DNA of 32,324 bases from an uncultured Neomegalonema sp. (GCA_938034615.1 CALHLW010000255.1:1-32324); one strand, 5' to 3'; shown: positions 15,958 to 27,486, numbered from the stretch's first letter. Notes: generated from the letters alone by a model not told the origin. Numbers and translations: made by a program.

Positions 15958-17724
15958 ATGCACGCTTATCGCACCCATACCTGCAACGACCTCCGCAAGA
16001 GTGAAGAGGGCAATACCGTGCGCCTCTCCGGCTGGGTCCATCGTGTGCGCGACCATGGCGGGGTGCTGTTTATTGACCTGCGCGACCATTATGGGATGAC
16101 GCAGGTATTGGCGGACAGCGACAGCCCGGTGTTTGCGGAGATCGAGAAGGTGCGCTCGGAATGGGTGATCCGGATCGATGGAAATGTAAAAGCGCGGGAT
16201 GCGAGCCTCGTGAACGAGAATATCGCGACGGGTGAGGTCGAGGTCTATATCCGCGACATGGAAGTGCTGGGCAAGGCGGATGAATTGCCGCTGCCGGTCT
16301 TCGGCGATCAGGAATATCCTGAGGAAACGCGGCTGAAATACCGCTTTCTCGACCTGCGCCGCGAGGGCCTGCACGAGAACATGAAGCTGCGGTCGCGCGT
16401 CTTTACTCATACGCGGCAGGCAATGGACGGGATCGGGTTCACGGAATACCAGACACCGATCCTGACGGCTTCCTCGCCCGAGGGGGCGCGGGACTTTCTG
16501 GTGCCGTCGCGGCTGCATCCGGGAACGTTCTATGCGCTTCCGCAGGCTCCGCAGCAGTTCAAGCAGCTCATCATGGTCGCCGGGTTCGACCGCTATTTCC
16601 AGATCGCGCCATGTTTCCGCGATGAAGACCCGCGCGCCGACCGCTCGCCGGGGGAGTTCTATCAGCTCGACCTCGAAATGAGTTTTGTGGAGCAGGACGA
16701 GGTTCTGGCGACGTTGGAGCCGGTGATTCGGGGCATCTTCGAGGCGTTTGCAGATGGCAAGCCGGTGACGCAGGAATTCCGGCGTATTCCCTATGCGGAA
16801 TCGCTGTTGAAATACGGCTCGGACAAGCCCGACCTGCGCAATCCCATCGAGATGCAGGTGGTGAGTGAGCATTTCCGGGGATCGGGGTTCAAGATTTTTG
16901 CGTCGATGCTGGAGAAGCCGGAGAACGAAATCCGGGCTATTCCTGCGCCGAAGGGGGGTAGCCGTGCGTTCTGTGACCGCATGAACTCATGGGCGCAGAA
17001 AGAGGGCCTGCCGGGGATGGGGTACATCTTCTGGAAGGATGGAGGCGGAAGCGGGCCGCTGGCCAAGAATATCGGGCCGGAGCGGACGGAAGCCGTGCGC
17101 GAACAGCTTGGCCTGAGCGATGGCGATGCGGCGTTCTTCCTTGCGGGCAAGCCCTCGCAATTCGAGGCCGTGGCGGGGCGGGCGCGGGATGTGATCGCGG
17201 ATGAGCTGGAGCTGTCAGACAAGGATCGGTTCGAGCTGTGCTGGATCGTCGATTACCCGATGTACGAATACGACGAGGAAAACAAGAAGGTAGATTTCTC
17301 GCACAACCCGTTCTCGATGCCGATGGGCGGGCTGGAGGCACTGGAGAGCGGCGATCCGCTCGATCTGCTGGCCTATCAGTATGATGTGGTGTGCAACGGG
17401 TATGAGCTCGGGTCCGGTGCGATCCGGAATCACAAGCCGGAGATCATGCTGAAAGCGTTCGAGATTGCCGGGTATCCGGCGTCGGAAGTCGAGGCCCGGT
17501 TCGGCGGGATGCTCAACGCCTTCAAATACGGTGCCCCACCCCATGGCGGCATGGCGCTGGGGATGGAGCGTATCGTGATGCTGCTGGCCGGGGAGAATGC
17601 CATCCGCGAAGTGGTCATGTTCCCCATGAACCAGCGTGCCGAAGACCTGATGATGGGCGCACCCGCTGCCGTGGACCAGACCCAGCTCCGCGAATTGGGC
17701 ATCCGCCTCGCGCCGAAGGATTAA
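15958..17724 (+). CDS. aspS: Aspartyl-tRNA synthetase, probably relaxed-specificity (Asp/Asn)
   Basis: A 588-residue class II synthetase with an N-terminal OB-fold anticodon-binding domain, catalytic motifs including [22 protein letters not shown] read in two adjoining parts, the bacterial GAD insertion, and [13 protein letters not shown] (motif 3). ATG at 15958 matches the usual alphaproteobacterial opening MHAYRTHTC; the frame opens earlier at 15913. The OB-fold carries RDHGG (His33), where discriminating enzymes such as E. coli have Leu; this histidine marks enzymes that also charge tRNA-Asn, followed by GatCAB amidation. That reading rests on published work on related synthetases and was not tested here. 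Confidence 0.95.
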   Translation: MHAYRTHTCNDLRKSEEGNTVRLSGWVHRVRDHGGVLFIDLRDHYGMTQVLADSDSPVFAEIEKVRSEWVIRIDGNVKARDASLVNENIATGEVEVYIRDMEVLGKADELPLPVFGDQEYPEETRLKYRFLDLRREGLHENMKLRSRVFTHTRQAMDGIGFTEYQTPILTASSPEGARDFLVPSRLHPGTFYALPQAPQQFKQLIMVAGFDRYFQIAPCFRDEDPRADRSPGEFYQLDLEMSFVEQDEVLATLEPVIRGIFEAFADGKPVTQEFRRIPYAESLLKYGSDKPDLRNPIEMQVVSEHFRGSGFKIFASMLEKPENEIRAIPAPKGGSRAFCDRMNSWAQKEGLPGMGYIFWKDGGGSGPLAKNIGPERTEAVREQLGLSDGDAAFFLAGKPSQFEAVAGRARDVIADELELSDKDRFELCWIVDYPMYEYDEENKKVDFSHNPFSMPMGGLEALESGDPLDLLAYQYDVVCNGYELGSGAIRNHKPEIMLKAFEIAGYPASEVEARFGGMLNAFKYGAPPHGGMALGMERIVMLLAGENAIREVVMFPMNQRAEDLMMGAPAAVDQTQLRELGIRLAPKD

Positions 17725-17798
17725 ATCTGCAAATTCACTTTGGTGAAAACTTGTGCGAGCGCTAGAAGCGATTGTGTAAGATTGTGGGGAGTTGCGCG

Positions 17799-18653
17799 AT
17801 GAGCCGGGTCGTTTATGTCAACGGTGAGTACGTCCACGAAGAGGACGCGAAGATCTCGGTCTTTGATCGGGGGTTCCTGTTCGCGGATGGCGTGTACGAG
17901 GTCGCGGCGGTCATCGGTGGGAAGCTGGTGGATAACGAGGCGCATCTGAAGCGGCTGGAGCGCTCGCTTACGGAACTGAAGATGCGGTGTCCGGTGCCTT
18001 TCGAGGACATTCCCGCCATCCAGCGTGAACTCGTCGAGGTAAACGATATTGACGAGGGGATGGTCTATCTTCAGGTCAGCCGGGGTGTTGCGGACCGGGA
18101 CTTCACTTTTCCGAAGAAAGAACAGCCGAGCCTCGTGTTGTTCACTCAGGACCGACCCGTTTCCAACAGCCCGAAGGCCGTGCGCGGTATCCGCGTCAGC
18201 ACGCAGCCCGATATTCGCTGGAAGCGGCGGGATATCAAGACGGTGCAGCTACTCGCGCAATCGCTGGTCAAGGAAGCGGCGCTTTCCGCCGGGGCGGATG
18301 ATGCGTGGATGGTGGAAGACGGGTTCGTGACCGAGGGGTCGTCGAACAATGCTTTTATCGTCACCACAGATGGGACGCTGGTTACGCGCCAGCTCGGCAA
18401 TAATATTCTCCACGGCATCACGCGTCGGGCGGTGCTGGAGATTGCGGCGGAGGAGGGGCTGACCGTCGAGGAACGGCCCTTCACCGTGGAAGAAGCACAG
18501 GGCGCGGCGGAGGCGTTCTCGACCAGCGCCTCGGCGCTCGTCATGCCGGTCATCAGTATCGACAACAAGACGATCTCGCAGGGCGTACCGGGGCCGGTCA
18601 CCCAGAAACTGCGCGAACGGTATATCGAGATCGCACGGGAGACAGCGGTTTGA
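17799..18653 (+). CDS. dat: D-amino-acid (D-alanine) aminotransferase
   Basis: A 284-residue class IV PLP enzyme (fold type IV). It interconverts D-amino acids and 2-oxo acids in the cytoplasm, for example supplying D-glutamate or recycling cell-wall D-alanine. Evidence: NGEYVHEEDAKISVFDRGFLFADGVYE, the PLP lysine Lys147 in RRDIKTVQLLAQS, and VTEGSSNNAFIV with Glu179. These resemble Bacillus D-alanine aminotransferase more than the branched-chain enzymes. ATG at 17799 has a GGGGAG site eight bases upstream. The stop overlaps the methyltransferase start (TGATG). Confidence 0.88.
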   Translation: MSRVVYVNGEYVHEEDAKISVFDRGFLFADGVYEVAAVIGGKLVDNEAHLKRLERSLTELKMRCPVPFEDIPAIQRELVEVNDIDEGMVYLQVSRGVADRDFTFPKKEQPSLVLFTQDRPVSNSPKAVRGIRVSTQPDIRWKRRDIKTVQLLAQSLVKEAALSAGADDAWMVEDGFVTEGSSNNAFIVTTDGTLVTRQLGNNILHGITRRAVLEIAAEEGLTVEERPFTVEEAQGAAEAFSTSASALVMPVISIDNKTISQGVPGPVTQKLRERYIEIARETAV

Positions 18654-19891
18654 TGGACCCCGTCGCGCGACAATACGAAGCCTACCCCTATCCCGAGCGT
18701 GACCCCGCCGAAGAGGCGATGCGCCTGATTACCGGATCGCCGAGCCATCCCGTCGAACTTGATCATTTCCTCTTTGGTGGAGCGAGGGACTGGTCGCGGC
18801 CTTTCCGGGCGCTGGTAGCGGGGGGGGGCACGGGCGATGGGCTGATCATGCTCGCGCAGATCCTTGCGGATAACGGGGTCGATGCCGAGATCGTCTATCT
18901 CGATATGTCGGTGGCCAGCCGCCATGTTGCGGAGGGACGAGCGGCGGCGCGCGGGTTGACGAATATCCGGTTCGAGACCGGCGATCTGCTTCGGGCATCG
19001 GAATACGGGTCGTTCGATTACATCGATTGCTGCGGGGTGCTGCATCATCTGTCCGATCCCGATGCGGGCTTTGCCGCTCTGCGGGGTGCGCTGGTCGAGG
19101 GGGGCGGGATCGGGGCGATGGTCTACGCGCCATATGGCCGTGCCGGGGTCTATGAGATGCAGGATGCGCTGCGGGCGCTGGTCGGAGACGATCCGCCGGA
19201 AGTGCAGGTGGCTCATACCAAGGCGTTAATCCAGTCGCTCGTGCCGACGAATGGCCTCAAGCGCAATCCTTTCCTGAACGATCATGCCCATGGTGGAGAT
19301 GCAGGGCTTTACGATCTGCTGCTGCACAGCAGGGACCGACCCTATGATGTGGATGCATTGTTCGATGCTCTGGAGCGCGCAGACCTCGCGTTCGTTTCGT
19401 TTGCGACGCCGGGGCGGTATGACCCAAGGCTGATGCTATCCGATCCGGTGCTGCGAGAGCGGGCGGGGGCGCTGACCTATCGCCAGTGCGCGGCGCTTGC
19501 GGAACGGCTCGTCGGGAATATCAAGGTGCACTGCTTCTATGCGGCGGCGAAGGGCGCGCTGTCCCGGATCGCGGAGCCGTCACCTGCCTCGGTGCCCTCG
19601 TTGATAGGAGTGTCGGGCGCTGCGCTCGCCGAGTCGATCTTCAAGAACGGTGTGATTCGGGGCGAGGTTGACGGGGTCGGTTTTCAGCGCGCTTTGCCCA
19701 AGGATGCGGCGGGGATATTGACGGCGGTGGACGGGCGGCGCAGCCTCGAAGACATCCGGCGCATGATCGGATGGGAGCCGGGGCGGTTTAATGATCTTTT
19801 CGCGACTCTCTATCAGCCGTTGAACAATTTTGGCCTGATGCGGTTCAGTCGTCTGAAGCGTGCGGCGGCGAAGCCTTCGTCTCGATTGTGA
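18653..19891 (+). CDS. Class I SAM-dependent methyltransferase
   Basis: A 412-residue protein with a Rossmann methyltransferase core: motif I ALVAGGGTGDG near residue 53, an acidic end of strand 2 (IVYLDMS), and DYIDCCGVLHHLSDPDAGF as the post-I/motif IV region. The N-terminus PVARQYEAYPYPERDP is characteristic of a subgroup of bacterial methyltransferases. The C-terminal ~60 residues (GILTAVDGRRSLEDIRRMIG and on) resemble a small winged-helix or PqqD-like module; that is a guess from pattern. The substrate is unknown. Its start overlaps the aminotransferase stop, so both are probably made together. The last 47 bases overlap the opposing hydrolase-OsmC gene. Confidence 0.8.
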   Translation: MDPVARQYEAYPYPERDPAEEAMRLITGSPSHPVELDHFLFGGARDWSRPFRALVAGGGTGDGLIMLAQILADNGVDAEIVYLDMSVASRHVAEGRAAARGLTNIRFETGDLLRASEYGSFDYIDCCGVLHHLSDPDAGFAALRGALVEGGGIGAMVYAPYGRAGVYEMQDALRALVGDDPPEVQVAHTKALIQSLVPTNGLKRNPFLNDHAHGGDAGLYDLLLHSRDRPYDVDALFDALERADLAFVSFATPGRYDPRLMLSDPVLRERAGALTYRQCAALAERLVGNIKVHCFYAAAKGALSRIAEPSPASVPSLIGVSGAALAESIFKNGVIRGEVDGVGFQRALPKDAAGILTAVDGRRSLEDIRRMIGWEPGRFNDLFATLYQPLNNFGLMRFSRLKRAAAKPSSRL

Positions 19892-21041
19892 CGGTGCCTT
19901 CCAGCATCCGGTGAACGGGGCAGCGGTCGGCGATTTCGATCAGTCGCGTGCGTTGTTCTTCGGTCAGGTCGCCGCTCAGATGGATCATGCGCTGGAAAGT
20001 GCTGTTGTGCCGGTCGGTCTGTTCCCATGTTACATCGACCTGTGCCGCGCCCGCATCCCAGCCCTTGCGGTTCGCGTACATCCGCATCGTCATCGAGGTA
20101 CAGGCACCTAGGCCCGCCCCGACGAATTCGAAGGGTGACAGGCCGCGATCCGTGCCGCCAACTTTGACCGGCTCATCCGCCCATGCGCGGCGGTCGCGGG
20201 TGGCGTCGATGGCGGTGAAGAAGCCGGCGGTATCCATCTCGCGGATACGCACGCCTGCTTTCGGTGCGGGGATTTCGGCGACGGCAGGCAGGTATCGACT
20301 GGCCCAGACGGCGATGGTATCGGCGGCGTAATCGGCATCGGCGGGTTTGGTGAGCAGGTGGTCGGCGTCGTCGAGGCTGACGAAGCTCTTGGGGTGTTTG
20401 GCGGCTACAAATATCTGACTCGCGTTCTCGACTCCGACGGTGGCGTCGCGAGGCCCGTGCATAACGAGGAGCGCGCGGCCAAGTTTGGCGAGGCGGTCGT
20501 CCAGTGTGGTGGCGTCGATATCGTCCAGAAACGCTTTGCGGATGGTGAAGGGGCGACCGGCGAGGCTGACTTCGGCTTCGCCATCGCGCTCGATCTCTTC
20601 GCGGCGATCTTCGAACTGGTGGACGACATGGGCCGGGTCGGCGGGCGCGCCGATTGTGGCGACGGCACTGACCTCGGGGATGCGGGACGCGGCGGCGATG
20701 ACGGCGGCTCCGCCTAGCGAATGGCCGACGAGGAGGGCAGGGGGCATCCCATGCTCGCGAAGGGCCTTTGCCGCCGCGACGAGGTCGTCGGTGTTGGAGG
20801 TAAACGTCTCGTTCGCGAATTCGCCTTGGGAATGACCGAGACCCGTGAAGTCGAAGCGCAGGACGGCAATGCCGTTTTCCGCCAGCCGCCGCGCAATGCG
20901 GCGGGAGGCGACGAAATCCTTCGAGCAGGTGAAGCAATGGGCGAAGAGGGCGGTGGCGCGGGGTTCGCCCGCCGGGAGGTCGAGACGCCCGGACAGGTGT
21001 ATGCCGTCATGGCCCTCGAACGTGAATTCCTCGCTGCGCAT
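19845..21041 (-). CDS. Bifunctional alpha/beta hydrolase-OsmC fusion
   Basis: A 398-residue two-domain protein. Residues 1-255 are an alpha/beta hydrolase with the nucleophile elbow GHSLGG (Ser108), acid Asp199 in HGPRDATV, and His228 in DADHLL. Residues about 262-390 are an OsmC/Ohr domain with the redox cysteines Cys314 (GLGACTSMTMR) and Cys374 (DRCPVHRML). OsmC proteins reduce organic hydroperoxides by thiol chemistry; the hydrolase may release a substrate from an ester. This fusion is a known but little-studied family. I chose ATG at 21041 because AGGAGG is seven bases before it, while the ATG at 21047 lies only one base from it. It follows dddP by 51 bases. Confidence 0.88.
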   Translation of the reverse strand: MRSEEFTFEGHDGIHLSGRLDLPAGEPRATALFAHCFTCSKDFVASRRIARRLAENGIAVLRFDFTGLGHSQGEFANETFTSNTDDLVAAAKALREHGMPPALLVGHSLGGAAVIAAASRIPEVSAVATIGAPADPAHVVHQFEDRREEIERDGEAEVSLAGRPFTIRKAFLDDIDATTLDDRLAKLGRALLVMHGPRDATVGVENASQIFVAAKHPKSFVSLDDADHLLTKPADADYAADTIAVWASRYLPAVAEIPAPKAGVRIREMDTAGFFTAIDATRDRRAWADEPVKVGGTDRGLSPFEFVGAGLGACTSMTMRMYANRKGWDAGAAQVDVTWEQTDRHNSTFQRMIHLSGDLTEEQRTRLIEIADRCPVHRMLEGTVTIETKASPPHASDD

Positions 21042-21092
21042 TGCCATCCCTCCTGATTCGTTGAACCGACCATACGCGAGAGAGCGATCACG

Positions 21093-22427
21093 TCAGGTCA
21101 GGAAACGGTCATCGAAGGGGTAGCGGGTCAGGTTCTCAAAGCCGTCTTCGGTGATGAGTACCTGATCCTCCAGTTTGATGCCGCAGGGGCCGCCGACCTC
21201 GCCGTAATAGACTTCGACGCAGAGGGTCATGCCCGGTTCCAGCGTGGTGTCATGCATCCCAGCTTCCCAATCCTGCGGATAGCGAACGGAGGGGTATTCG
21301 TCGCACAGGCCGACGCCGTGATAGACGACGCCGTAGCGTTGTTCGGCGTATTTCGCGGGCAGAGGCTGGGCCATGCGCGTGAGGTCGTCGATGGTGAGGC
21401 CGGGGCGGAGCAGGGCCATGTTGGTCATGATGTGATCGTGGGCGTCGCGATAGATTTGCTTTTCGTAGGCGGTCGGTTCGACGTCACCGACGATCCATGT
21501 GCGGCTGAGGTCCGAGCAGTAGCCGTAGGGGCCGATGAGGTCGGTATCGAAGGCGAAGATTTCGCCCTCCGCGATGACGCGCGGTCCGGCCTCCTGAAAC
21601 CAGGGGTTCGTGCGGGGGCCGGAGGAGAGGATGCGGGTTTCGATCCACTCGCCGCCCCGGATATGGTTTCCGTGTTGCAGGATCGCCCAGGCATCGACTT
21701 CGGTGATGCCGGGGCGGATCATGGCCTCCATCTCGTGCATGGCGGCTTCGCAGGCGGCGATGGCGCAGCGCATGGCGTTGATTTCGTTGTCGTTCTTGAT
21801 GACGCGGGCAAATTCGGTGACTTCCTGACCGTTGGTGATTTCGATGCCGAGATTTTCGAGGGCGAGGTGGCCTGCGCGTTCCATCCGGTCCACGGCGAGG
21901 CGGCGGTTGGCGCCGCAATGGACGCGCATGAGGCCATCGATTTCGGCGGCGAAATGGGCGGCGTGCTGGTCCACCAGTCCGGCGCTTTCGAAATAGAAGA
22001 AGCTCGCGCCGTGGCGGACCTCTCGGATGAGTGGCAAGTGGGCGGTCAGGTGTTCGGAGCCGTGGAAATCCCACAGGACAACGTAGCCATCCGCCGAGAC
22101 GAAGCAGGCGCGCGCAGGGTTATGCGTCGTCCAGAGCTGCATATTCGTGGAATCGGTGATGTAGCGGATATTCAGCGGGTCGAAGGTCAGGACGCCCGCG
22201 AGATCGCGTTTCTGTAGCTGATCGACGATTCGCGACAGGCGGTATTCGCGCAGGCGCGGCATGTCGGGGGGCGTGATGCCGAGGGCGGCCCATTCGGTGA
22301 AGGCGAGGTCGGTCGGGCCGGTTTCGACCCGGTCATTGTCTCTGGGGGTGCCGTCGGGTTTGAACAGGGTCGTTGCGCGGCGACGGCTGGGGTCGATCTT
22401 GCGGTTCGATCCGGTCTGGATATTCAT
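21093..22427 (-). CDS. dddP: DMSP lyase DddP (M24 metallopeptidase fold)
   Basis: A 444-residue M24-fold protein that matches roseobacter DddP along its length, as I recall those sequences: RKIDPSR near the start, FDPLNIRYITDSTNMQLW, GGEWIETRILSSGPRTNPWF, HGVGLCDE. DddP splits dimethylsulfoniopropionate into dimethyl sulfide and acrylate at a dinuclear metal site. The metal and catalytic positions known from the Ruegeria lacuscaerulensis structure all fall here with an offset of one: Asp294, Asp296, Asp306, His370, catalytic Asp376, Glu405 and Glu420. Prolidases of the same fold lack the LCDE arrangement. A strong GGAGGA site precedes ATG. It lies 87 bases after ssb with no visible terminator between. 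No other ddd or acu gene is in the window. Confidence 0.87.
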   Translation of the reverse strand: MNIQTGSNRKIDPSRRRATTLFKPDGTPRDNDRVETGPTDLAFTEWAALGITPPDMPRLREYRLSRIVDQLQKRDLAGVLTFDPLNIRYITDSTNMQLWTTHNPARACFVSADGYVVLWDFHGSEHLTAHLPLIREVRHGASFFYFESAGLVDQHAAHFAAEIDGLMRVHCGANRRLAVDRMERAGHLALENLGIEITNGQEVTEFARVIKNDNEINAMRCAIAACEAAMHEMEAMIRPGITEVDAWAILQHGNHIRGGEWIETRILSSGPRTNPWFQEAGPRVIAEGEIFAFDTDLIGPYGYCSDLSRTWIVGDVEPTAYEKQIYRDAHDHIMTNMALLRPGLTIDDLTRMAQPLPAKYAEQRYGVVYHGVGLCDEYPSVRYPQDWEAGMHDTTLEPGMTLCVEVYYGEVGGPCGIKLEDQVLITEDGFENLTRYPFDDRFLT

Positions 22428-22466
22428 GCTGAGTCCTCCCTCGGTTGAAGGGTGACGCAGTGTAGT

Positions 22467-22488
22467 GGAACCGCACCCGCCGGTTTCC
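22467..22488. promoter_or_regulatory. Inverted repeat between ssb and dddP
   Basis: GGAACCG (22467-22473) pairs with CGGTTTCC (22481-22488) with one bulged base. It lies about 40 bases upstream of dddP. It is not followed by a T tract on either strand, so an operator or an mRNA hairpin is more likely than a terminator. Confidence 0.35.
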
Positions 22489-22514
22489 GACGTGCGCGGG
22501 GTCGTTTTCGGGCA

Positions 22515-23006
22515 TCAGAACGGGATTTCATCGTCCAGATCGGGGGCATAGCTTTCGCGGGGAGGCTCGTTGCCGCTGGAATAGCCGCCGCCACTGCCTT
22601 GCGAGTAGCCGCCACCCCCTTGCTCGTATCCGCCGCCACCACCGCCACCATCACGGCGACCGTCGAGCATCGTCAGTTCAGAGCGATAAGGGCGCAGGAC
22701 CACCTCGGTCGAGTATTTGTCCTGTCCGCTCTGGTCTTGCCACTTGCGGGTTTCCAACTGGCCCTCGATGTATATTTTCGAGCCTTTTTTCAGGTATTGC
22801 TCGGCTACGCGAACGAGTGGTTCGGAAAAGATCGCAACGCGGTGCCATTCGGTGCGCTCCTTGCGCTCGCCGGATTGCTTGTCCTTCCAGGTTTCGGAGG
22901 TCGCGATGGAAAGGTTGCAGACCTTTCCTCCGTTCTGGAACGTGCGGACCTCCGGGTCATTGCCCAGATTGCCGATCAGAATGACTTTGTTGACGCTGCC
23001 AGCCAT
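22515..23006 (-). CDS. ssb: Single-stranded DNA-binding protein
   Basis: A 163-residue SSB. Residues 1 to about 110 are the OB fold ([55 protein letters not shown]), followed by a Gly/Tyr/Ser-rich flexible linker and the acidic tip DLDDEIPF that recruits repair and replication partners. ATG at 23006 begins the conserved sequence; the frame extends to 23072 without it. The gene has a promoter at 23044-23072 with a perfect LexA operator across its -10 edge, so it should be induced by DNA damage. Confidence 0.97.
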   Translation of the reverse strand: MAGSVNKVILIGNLGNDPEVRTFQNGGKVCNLSIATSETWKDKQSGERKERTEWHRVAIFSEPLVRVAEQYLKKGSKIYIEGQLETRKWQDQSGQDKYSTEVVLRPYRSELTMLDGRRDGGGGGGGYEQGGGGYSQGSGGGYSSGNEPPRESYAPDLDDEIPF

Positions 23007-23030
23007 GCGCTGAACCCTCCCAGAAGATAA

Positions 23031-23045
23031 GAACTTTTGCAGAAC
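23031..23045. promoter_or_regulatory. LexA operator of ssb (GAAC-N7-GAAC)
   Basis: GAAC (23031-23034), seven bases, GAAC (23042-23045); on the ssb strand this reads GTTC-N7-GTTC, the alphaproteobacterial SOS box. It overlaps the last two bases of the ssb -10 box, ideal for repression. Confidence 0.85.
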
Positions 23046-23072
23046 ACTATTGCATTCGATGTCTCTTGCCAA
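23044..23072 (-). promoter_or_regulatory. Predicted ssb promoter
   Basis: On the minus strand TTGGCA (23067-23072), 17 bases, TAGTGT (23044-23049), about 38 bases upstream of the ssb start. The LexA operator overlaps its downstream edge. Confidence 0.65.
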
Positions 23073-23178
23073 TCATGGAATCCGATTTCCCGCAAGAATT
23101 TGTTCACCCTGTTTCATGCAGTGTACGCGGTATGGAAGTCATGGTCGGGATGTGATCGTGGCGACAGGAGAATGAACG

Positions 23179-23829
23179 ATGAAGCTCGATACCCTCACCC
23201 CCCGCGTCTTTCTGGCCATCGGTCTTGCCGGAGCGCTTTCCGCCTGTGCCTCGTCCGGGCCGCAACGGCAGGTCTATGCACCGCCTCCACCACCACAGAG
23301 CGCTCAGCCGCCCGCGGCCCGGCCCTATGCTGTTCAACCACCGGCAGCACGGCCTTATGCGGCGCAACCGCCCGCGGCCCGGCCTCCTGCTGCACGTCCA
23401 CCGGTTGCACAGGTGCAAGCGCCACCTCAGCCGGCGCCTCAGCAACAGACAGAGCGTCAGGTTGCCATCGGAGGCACCGCGTTCCCGGTCGATGGGTCGG
23501 AGGGCCGCGTTCCGTCGGGGTCGCGCCTCGTTGTGCGTGTCTATGATGCGGCTGGCGGTGATGTGAATGTTCGCGCTGCGGAAGGGGCCTTCAGGGTCTC
23601 CGAGGGGCTGCCCGTTCGGTACAAGGTGCCGGTCGCCGCGCGGGCGATGAACGAGATGGAGCTTCCTGCCGTCGCGGCCCGCGTCGAAGGACCGCGTGGC
23701 GGGGTGATCTATCGCAACGAGACGGCGGTTTTGCTCAAATCGGGTGCAGCGGGTGATATTCCGATGACGCTTCAGCGCAAGCAGGCGGCCAGCTCGGTGA
23801 CGACGGCATGGGACGCGCTGGCGGAGTGA
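23179..23829 (+). CDS. Lipoprotein with Pro/Ala repeats and a YbaY-like domain
   Basis: A 216-residue predicted lipoprotein. The signal sequence ends LSAC with Cys23 as the lipidated residue. Residues 31-92 are Pro/Ala/Gln-rich, with a 10-residue unit repeated three times, probably an extended spacer. Residues about 95-205 resemble the YbaY (PF09619) beta-sandwich: GGTAFPVDGSEGRVPSGSRLVVRVYD, then the VPVAARAMNEM region, and VIYRNETAVLL. YbaY-like proteins are envelope lipoproteins of unclear function. The start has an AGGAG site nine bases upstream. It is transcribed away from ssb and ends at a terminator. Confidence 0.78.
   Translation: MKLDTLTPRVFLAIGLAGALSACASSGPQRQVYAPPPPPQSAQPPAARPYAVQPPAARPYAAQPPAARPPAARPPVAQVQAPPQPAPQQQTERQVAIGGTAFPVDGSEGRVPSGSRLVVRVYDAAGGDVNVRAAEGAFRVSEGLPVRYKVPVAARAMNEMELPAVAARVEGPRGGVIYRNETAVLLKSGAAGDIPMTLQRKQAASSVTTAWDALAE
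23305..23394 (+). repeat. Three tandem 30-base coding repeats (QPPAARPYAx)
   Basis: Residues 43-72 of the lipoprotein are three copies of a 10-residue unit: QPPAARPYAV, QPPAARPYAA, QPPAARPPAA. A degenerate fourth unit starts RPPVAQ. The copy number may vary between strains. Confidence 0.8.
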
Positions 23830-23857
23830 TCTGCTTTTTCGTGCGGCCCAAGATTTG

Positions 23858-23890
23858 CGCCATCCTCGTCTCTGGCGAGGGTGGCGTTTT
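23858..23890 (+). terminator. Intrinsic terminator after the YbaY-like lipoprotein gene
   Basis: An 11-bp stem with one G-U pair, CGCCATCCTCG (23858-23868) with CGAGGGTGGCG (23876-23886), a 7-base loop, then TTTT. It lies 28 bases past the lipoprotein stop. Confidence 0.85.
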
Positions 23891-23975
23891 GCCTTCTGGC
23901 GCATCATTTAGTTTCAGGTCTATATCGACTTCCGTCTATGGTGAGTTCCCATGCGGAATATCTCGAAGAATAAAG

Positions 23976-24578
23976 ATGTCTGTCCTGCTCCTCTATGTCT
24001 TCTCCGCGCCGGTCCTTCTGAGCGCGCTGCTGCGCTTGCACCATGTCTGGTTCGGTGATGGGGGCGATCTGCGGTATTTCGACAATCCGGTTCTGACGAC
24101 TCTTCATCTGATGCCCGGACTGGTGTTCTTCGTGCTCGGGCCGTTGCAGTTCAGCGCGAAGAAGGGGAGATGGCACCGGGTGCGCGGCTATGCCTTCATC
24201 GTTTCCGGTGTGGTCACATCAATCGGGATGGGGATGCTGGTTTTCGCGTTGCCGGCGCATGGCGGGGTGCTGACGCAGGTATCGACGGTTGCCATCGGGA
24301 TTGCGGTGGTCGGTTGCTTCGGGTTGGCTATCCGGGCCATTCGCCGATGGGATATCGAGACGCACCGGGCGATGATGATGCGGGCATGGGGGCTTGGGCT
24401 GACCGTGGCGTCTGCGCGCTGGATCATCCATGGCGGCGAGTTGTTCGGGATCACGCTGGAGGAAAGCTTTCTTGCAGCGTCGATCATCGGCACGGCGCTG
24501 ACCATATTGGCCGTCGAATGGTGGCTCTTCCGGACCAGAAACGGTATGGGGGCATCTGTCCGGCCACGGGCCTGGTAG
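23976..24578 (+). CDS. DUF2306 family membrane protein
   Basis: A 200-residue integral membrane protein with about six hydrophobic segments. Family marks are [30 protein letters not shown], and [15 protein letters not shown] with conserved His and Arg. Function is not established. ATG at 23976 is chosen because the hydrophobic N-terminus begins there; the open frame extends upstream over the lipoprotein stop and terminator, which rules out the longer form. The ribosome-binding site is weak. Its stop lies one base from the opposing uvrA stop. Confidence 0.75.
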   Translation: MSVLLLYVFSAPVLLSALLRLHHVWFGDGGDLRYFDNPVLTTLHLMPGLVFFVLGPLQFSAKKGRWHRVRGYAFIVSGVVTSIGMGMLVFALPAHGGVLTQVSTVAIGIAVVGCFGLAIRAIRRWDIETHRAMMMRAWGLGLTVASARWIIHGGELFGITLEESFLAASIIGTALTILAVEWWLFRTRNGMGASVRPRAW

Positions 24579-24579
24579 A

Positions 24580-27486
<2,907 letters not shown>

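Noticed and set aside
17734-17747. Hairpin TTCAC-TTTG-GTGAA after aspS as a terminator
   Set aside because: Only five pairs and no T tract follows.
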